Source of the DNA: a virus
IMG/VR virus record: IMGVR_UViG_3300030085_000253
Location: 1-24,279 of that record
Length of the DNA: 24,279 nt
Strand: one strand, 5' to 3'
Below are positions 21,474 to 24,279 of the stretch, piece after piece. The notes beneath the pieces are model-generated. The model saw only the letters and a list, made by a program, of their open reading frames with translations, was not told the DNA's origin and did no database searches. Position 1 is the stretch's first letter. Every line of letters begins with the position of its first letter. The translations under genes were made by a program, and so were the position numbers.

Positions 21474-22315
21474 AGGAGTTATTAGTTTGCACTTTTAGTG
21501 GTGGAAGGACATCAGCATTTATGAGTCAATACATTTTAAATAGTAGTAAATACGATAATTTTGAAAAGATATTTATTTTTGCAAATACTGGAAAAGAACG
21601 AAAAGAAACTTTAGACTTTATTAATAAATGCGACTCTCAATGGAATCTAAATATAATTTGGCTAGAAGCTAAAATTAATGAAACAAAAGGAGTAGGGACC
21701 TCATATAATATTGTAGATTATAAAAACGCAGATAGGACTGGTAAAGTCTTTGAAAGAATGTTGAAAAAATATCCACTACCAAATGCTTTTGCTAGTAATT
21801 GTACTAGAGAGCTAAAATTAAAGCCAATAGAAAAATATGTTAAAGATTTAGGATATGATAGTTATACAACTGCTTTAGGTATTAGATATGATGAAAGACA
21901 TAGAAAATCTTTAAAAGCTAAAGAGAACAAAATAATTTATCCATTATGTGATGATATTAAAGTAGACGGAGCATTTATAAGAAAGTGGTGGGAAAGACAA
22001 ACATTTGACTTAAAATTAAAGGACTACGAAGGGAATTGCGATTTATGTTTTAAAAAGTCAGTCAGAAAGAGAATGACGTTAATAAAAGAAAATAAAGATA
22101 TTGCAAAATGGTGGATTAATATGGAGTCTAAATATGGAAATGAAGTAGTTCCGAGATTTGATTTGAGAAGTAACTTGTCCATAGAAGAAATAGTAAAAAA
22201 AGCACAAGAACCTTTTCAATCTGTCGAGGATGTGTATGAATTAAGTAAAAAACAAGTATCAATTTTTAATGAAGATTTAGATTATGAAACGGATTGTTTC
22301 TGCAAAGCTAATTGA
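21470..22315 (+). CDS. PP-loop ATP pyrophosphatase (PAPS reductase-like) with Cys clusters
   Basis: The 281-aa product has the PP-loop SGGRTS at residues 10-15, an ANTGKER turn at 38-44, NCTRELKLKP at 110-119 and GIRYDE at 137-142, all features of adenine-nucleotide alpha hydrolases in the PAPS-reductase/DndC group. Cysteines at C111, C190-x-x-C193 and C276-x-C278 could hold a metal or iron-sulfur cluster. Enzymes of this group adenylate or transfer sulfur. A DNA- or tRNA-modifying role is possible, and assimilatory PAPS reduction is less likely in a phage. DndB, DndD and DndE partners are absent here. It is coupled to NinG and overlaps the tiny gene at 22284. Confidence 0.82.
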   Translation: MKELLVCTFSGGRTSAFMSQYILNSSKYDNFEKIFIFANTGKERKETLDFINKCDSQWNLNIIWLEAKINETKGVGTSYNIVDYKNADRTGKVFERMLKKYPLPNAFASNCTRELKLKPIEKYVKDLGYDSYTTALGIRYDERHRKSLKAKENKIIYPLCDDIKVDGAFIRKWWERQTFDLKLKDYEGNCDLCFKKSVRKRMTLIKENKDIAKWWINMESKYGNEVVPRFDLRSNLSIEEIVKKAQEPFQSVEDVYELSKKQVSIFNEDLDYETDCFCKAN

Positions 22316-22415
22316 TTATATAAACAATAAATTGTTTAAAACTTTACCCCCAAAAGATTGGGAGTTATTAGAGGTTTTATATATTGCATCCAATGAAAAA
22401 GACAGTCATATTTGA
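22284..22415 (+). CDS. Tiny protein, 43 aa, overlapping both neighbours
   Basis: ATG at 22284, inside the end of the PP-loop gene, opens 43 codons closed by TGA at 22413-22415. The product reads MKRIVSAKLIDYIN, then NKLFKTLPPKDWELLEVLYI and a short polar tail. The composition looks like a real folded peptide (a helix, a PPKDW turn and a second helix) and it bridges the gap between two accepted genes. It is below the usual length cut-off. Function is unknown; confidence comes from tiling and amino-acid composition only. Confidence 0.55.
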   Translation: MKRIVSAKLIDYINNKLFKTLPPKDWELLEVLYIASNEKDSHI

Positions 22416-22755
22416 AGGAGGGGTTAATAAGGTTGCAACGCTATCAGACGGAACTTTATCAATCAACATACATACTCAAGAACTTCCAGATGAAACAATG
22501 ATGCGAATCTTTGGACTTCGTAAAATGCCAGGGATGGTTCTCATAAGCTCTGATGACATAAGCAAAGCTGAAGCTGAAGAGGTCGAAAAGTTCACATCTG
22601 ATTTTGAAGTAGGTAAAACTAAAACCGCTTCACAAAGATTAAGAGCGGTATTGTATAGGGTTTGGGAATCTGGAGAGCAAGTTTATGACTTTCCTATTTG
22701 GTATGAATCTCAAATGGAGCGCATAATTAATAAATATAAATCTACTCTTGAGTAA
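22393..22755 (+). CDS. Conserved phage protein of unknown function, 120 aa
   Basis: ATG at 22393 is chosen over a TTG three codons upstream. The product begins MKKTVIFEGGVNKVATLSDG and has a beta-rich first part (LSINIHTQELPDETMMRIF), then LRKMPGMVLISSDDIS, and a helical C-terminus with SQRLRAVLYRVWES and YESQMERIINKYK. The same block order, ending in R-L-R-A-V-L-Y-x-x-W-E, occurs in other Bacteroidota phage early regions as far as I recall, without a known role. It overlaps the tiny upstream gene by 23 bases and the next gene by eight. Confidence 0.72.
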   Translation: MKKTVIFEGGVNKVATLSDGTLSINIHTQELPDETMMRIFGLRKMPGMVLISSDDISKAEAEEVEKFTSDFEVGKTKTASQRLRAVLYRVWESGEQVYDFPIWYESQMERIINKYKSTLE

Positions 22756-22963
22756 GGCAACCAAAAATCAAGAGATTTGGAAAAGAGCGGAGAACGGTTT
22801 AAAATTAGTATTGCCTAAAAAAATAAATAGCGACATTGGTTGGCAATTAATGTTTGGATATAGAGAGGACTTTAGGTACGAAAAAGAGAAGTATGATAAA
22901 CATTGCGAACAGTATGAAACTAAAATATATAAAGACGTTGAGGACTTTAAAAGCCATCTTTAA
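22748..22963 (+). CDS. Hypothetical protein with TTG start, 71 aa
   Basis: No ATG is available in this frame until 22852, which would leave only 37 residues, so TTG at 22748 is the likely start, overlapping the upstream stop by eight bases. The product is basic and aromatic: KNQEIWKRAENGLKLVLPKK, then GWQLMFGYREDFRYEKEKYD and an acidic C-terminal helix. No family was recognised. Its last 50 bases overlap the membrane-protein gene at 22914. Confidence 0.6.
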   Translation: MSKATKNQEIWKRAENGLKLVLPKKINSDIGWQLMFGYREDFRYEKEKYDKHCEQYETKIYKDVEDFKSHL

Positions 22964-23081
22964 AACATTTCTAGCTTTATTTGTATTGATTTGTTTATTA
23001 CCTTTGGCAATACCAATCTTTCTACATTTGTTTATAGTAGAATTTATTAAAATACAAAATGAAGATAAAAGCATCAGTTAG
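22914..23081 (+). CDS. Small single-pass membrane protein, 55 aa
   Basis: From ATG 22914 (an ATG at 22893 and a TTG at 22854 are longer alternatives) the product has a basic N-terminus, MKLKYIKTLRTLKAIFKT, and one long hydrophobic helix, FLALFVLICLLPLAIPIFLH, with a short charged tail. It overlaps the genes on both sides. Its function is unknown; phages often carry small membrane proteins in early regions for superinfection exclusion or host takeover, but nothing in the sequence decides this. Confidence 0.55.
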   Translation: MKLKYIKTLRTLKAIFKTFLALFVLICLLPLAIPIFLHLFIVEFIKIQNEDKSIS

Positions 23082-23256
23082 TATAAAAGTAAACTTTAGC
23101 GATACCATGAGTGTTGATGAAGGTCAACAAATGGCAATAGATACTTTAATAGAAAGTCTTGAGGATTGGTTAATAGAGGGTGGTGTCCCACCAATAATAG
23201 AGATAGAGTATATAATGCCAGACACTACTGACGAAGATAGAATGTACTTAAACTGA
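23059..23256 (+). CDS. Hypothetical protein, 65 aa
   Basis: An acidic protein with an N-terminal strand (MKIKASVSIKVNFSDTMS), a helix around GQQMAIDTLIESLEDWLI and a final strand ...PPIIEIEYIMPDT... before a short tail. The beta-alpha-beta pattern looks like a small folded domain, but no family was recognised. It overlaps the membrane-protein gene by 23 bases and shares one base with the HNH gene (the TGATG junction at 23254-23258). Confidence 0.65.
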   Translation: MKIKASVSIKVNFSDTMSVDEGQQMAIDTLIESLEDWLIEGGVPPIIEIEYIMPDTTDEDRMYLN

Positions 23257-23594
23257 TGCCAAGACTACCAAAAGGAAAGAAAAAGAAATGGATTGCATCA
23301 AGCAAGAAAAAGACTGGATTTACTAAAGAACACATTAGCGAAAACTCCGACTTCTATAATTCAAGAAGATGGAGAGAGTTAAGAAAGTGGCATATTGAAA
23401 GAAATCCAATTTGTGAATGGTGTAAAGAGGAAGGAATAATAAACATTAAAGAAAGAATAATAGTTGACCACATTAAAGAAATTCAAGACGGAGGAGAAGG
23501 ACTTGACCCAAATAACTTGCAAACCTTGTGCTTATCCCACCACAACCAAAAAACAAACTGGGAAAAAAAGAAAAGGAGAAAGAAGTCTATTTGA
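23256..23594 (+). CDS. HNH endonuclease
   Basis: The 112-aa product has a basic N-terminus (PRLPKGKKKKWIASSKKKTG), then FYNSRRWRELRKWHIERNP, the zinc knuckle CEWC (53-56), the catalytic IVDHI (D71-H72), a GGEGLDPNNLQTLC turn (asparagine near 86-87, Cys at 92) and the final HHNQKT (95-100). All HNH blocks are present. In HK97-like phages an HNH nuclease next to the small terminase assists cos cleavage and packaging. Here it lies about 0.7 kb before the end of the window, while the small terminase opens the window. A homing-type free nuclease is the alternative. Confidence 0.88.
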   Translation: MPRLPKGKKKKWIASSKKKTGFTKEHISENSDFYNSRRWRELRKWHIERNPICEWCKEEGIINIKERIIVDHIKEIQDGGEGLDPNNLQTLCLSHHNQKTNWEKKKRRKKSI

Positions 23595-23613
23595 GTTGCA
23601 GTTCGGATTTACA

Positions 23614-23715
23614 ATGAATACAAGACAAGACAATTATTTATTAAGTAAAAGATCAAGCGATAGTTATGGAAGTATTATATCAGATTGTACTAATAATGAT
23701 GCTGGGGTATATTAG
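23614..23715 (+). CDS. Short hypothetical frame, 33 aa
   Basis: ATG at 23614, 19 bases after the HNH stop, gives 33 codons ending at TAG 23713-23715. The product is polar (MNTRQDNYLLSKRSSDSYGS, then ...DCTNNDAGVY). The same frame is open upstream inside the HNH gene, but that part is a shadow. Only tiling of the gap supports it. Confidence 0.35.
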   Translation: MNTRQDNYLLSKRSSDSYGSIISDCTNNDAGVY

Positions 23716-23791
23716 TCTACATTTATACTTTAGCCACCGAGAAGATAAAAGGCATAAAGAATTTAATAAGCGTTGGAATGAAAAAAAGTGA
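23696..23791 (+). CDS. Short hypothetical frame, 31 aa
   Basis: ATG at 23696 gives 31 codons ending at TGA 23789-23791, overlapping the frames on both sides (23614 and 23778). The product begins MMLGYISLHLYFSHRED and ends in a basic helix, FNKRWNEKK. Without it the 62 bases between 23715 and 23778 would be empty, unusual in this tightly packed region. Evidence is weak. Confidence 0.3.
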   Translation: MMLGYISLHLYFSHREDKRHKEFNKRWNEKK

Positions 23792-24044
23792 ATACTATTA
23801 CGACTATACAAGAAACGGAATGGAAGAAAAGGATTTAAAGATACCAAGCTATTACATTGGCGATAGATATGGAATAGAAGCAAGAAAAGTTATTGAGGAC
23901 TTTAATTTAAGTTATAATGTTGGTGTCGCAGTAAGCTATCTTCTACGTGCAGAGCGTAAGCATGAAACACCTTATGAATGTATAAAGAAAGCCATTAATC
24001 ATCTAGAGTTTGAATTAGAGAAAATCAACTACAATGAAGAATAA
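23778..24044 (+). CDS. DUF3310 family protein
   Basis: The 88-aa product shows the DUF3310 pattern found in many phages, sometimes labelled nucleotide kinase without proof: IPSYYIGDRYGIEARKVIED (P-x-x-Y...G-I-E-x-x-x-V-I-x-x), then a helix with GVAVSYLLRAERKHETPYECI (corresponding to x-x-x-K-Y-L-x-R-x-x-K...E-x-x-x-K) and a final KKAINHLEFELEKI helix. The usual K-Y-L-x-R becomes S-Y-L-L-R-A-E-R-K. Function in phage biology is unresolved. The start follows AGCGTTGGA; the stop overlaps the next gene by 11 bases. Confidence 0.78.
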   Translation: MKKSEYYYDYTRNGMEEKDLKIPSYYIGDRYGIEARKVIEDFNLSYNVGVAVSYLLRAERKHETPYECIKKAINHLEFELEKINYNEE

Positions 24045-24261
24045 AGTATTAGACTACATAAGCACTGCAGAAACTTTAGTAGAACGTCAAGAGATTTTAA
24101 TAAGACTACAAGAAGATGTTATAGATAAGTTAAGAAATGAGATAAACATATTAGAGTCTAGGTGTGAATTACAAGCTCAACAAATAAAACAAATCAAAGA
24201 AGAGTTAATAGGTATGACTAATGAATTTATTGATAGCAAGGCGGGGGGGTCAAAAAGATAA
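24034..24261 (+). CDS. Coiled-coil protein, 75 aa
   Basis: A nearly continuous coiled coil: LVERQEILIRLQEDVIDKLR, then NEINILESRCELQAQQIKQI with leucine and isoleucine at heptad positions, ending in a short Gly-Ser-Lys tail. A run of seven G residues at 24243-24249 lies in the last codons and is a place where an indel would change the C-terminus. Short coiled-coil genes often precede the packaging region of phages, but no specific role is supported. Bases 24262-24279 after it hold no identifiable gene. Confidence 0.65.
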   Translation: MKNKVLDYISTAETLVERQEILIRLQEDVIDKLRNEINILESRCELQAQQIKQIKEELIGMTNEFIDSKAGGSKR

Positions 24262-24279
24262 GACTAGATGCACGTACAC

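Noticed and set aside
23464-23613. Extended 83-codon frame overlapping the HNH gene
   Set aside because: The first 50 codons lie within the HNH coding sequence in another frame and are Lys/Thr-rich shadow. Only the last 33 codons after ATG 23614 are worth listing.
24243-24249. Run of seven G as a sign of phase variation
   Set aside because: It sits in the last codons of a small coiled-coil gene. A change there would alter only the tail, and sequencing error in the homopolymer is as likely.
24268-24279. Start of a further gene at the right edge (ATG at 24268)
   Set aside because: Only four codons are visible. If the window is joined to its own beginning the frame stops after twelve residues, so it cannot be supported.

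Overview
This window is a block of a tailed-phage genome (Caudoviricetes, siphovirus-like, HK97-type head) and every supportable gene lies on the + strand. The likely host is a member of the Bacteroidota, probably close to the Flavobacteriia. The DNA is AT-rich, start codons are preceded by A-rich leaders rather than Shine-Dalgarno sequences, and the two clear promoters have the Bacteroidota -33/-7 form (TTG, then 17-19 bp, then TAnnTTTG) instead of -35/-10 boxes. No integrase, CI-like repressor, tRNA, rRNA, CRISPR array or insertion sequence was seen, so nothing here argues for a prophage.

Layout. (1) 88-8194, packaging and head: small terminase, an adenine/cytosine-N4-type DNA methyltransferase wedged between the terminase genes, large terminase, a promoter, portal, an unusually long protein carrying the HK97 prohead protease at its C-terminus, major capsid protein, a strong intrinsic terminator, then connector, head-closure and gp10-like genes. 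(2) 8191-14674, tail: tail terminator (DUF3168), a 56-aa gene, tail tube, a structured intergenic RNA element, tail assembly chaperones joined by a textbook -1 frameshift site, tape measure, a large tail-tip protein and a candidate fibre. (3) 14674-17239, lysis and end of the late operon: membrane protein, membrane-anchored coiled coil, tiny basic protein, M15 endolysin, GTA-type three-TM holin and a metallophosphoesterase. (4) 17240-17482, the largest gap without a gene: small dyads, an intrinsic terminator and the early promoter. (5) 17483-24261, early/replication region: small overlapping genes including an SSB-like protein with a DLPF tip, a free-standing DnaA domain IV protein, a replication initiator whose gene carries iteron-like repeats followed by AT-rich repeats (candidate origin), NinG, a PP-loop (PAPS-reductase-like) protein, an HNH nuclease and a DUF3310 protein.

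How it works together (inference). Early transcription starts near 17460, passes a weak attenuator after the first 67-aa gene and expresses initiator, SSB and recombination functions. No polymerase or helicase is encoded here, so the phage probably recruits the host replisome at an origin inside its own initiator gene. Late transcription runs through the head, tail and lysis genes. Output is adjusted locally by a terminator behind the capsid gene, an RNA stem behind the tail-tube gene and programmed frameshifting in the chaperone gene, each following a product needed in a different ratio from its neighbours.

The strongest non-gene signals are the GGGAAAC frameshift cassette at 9609-9635, the repeat cluster at 20037-20163, and the RNA element at 9235-9292. 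Family names come from motif recognition by eye; no search was run.
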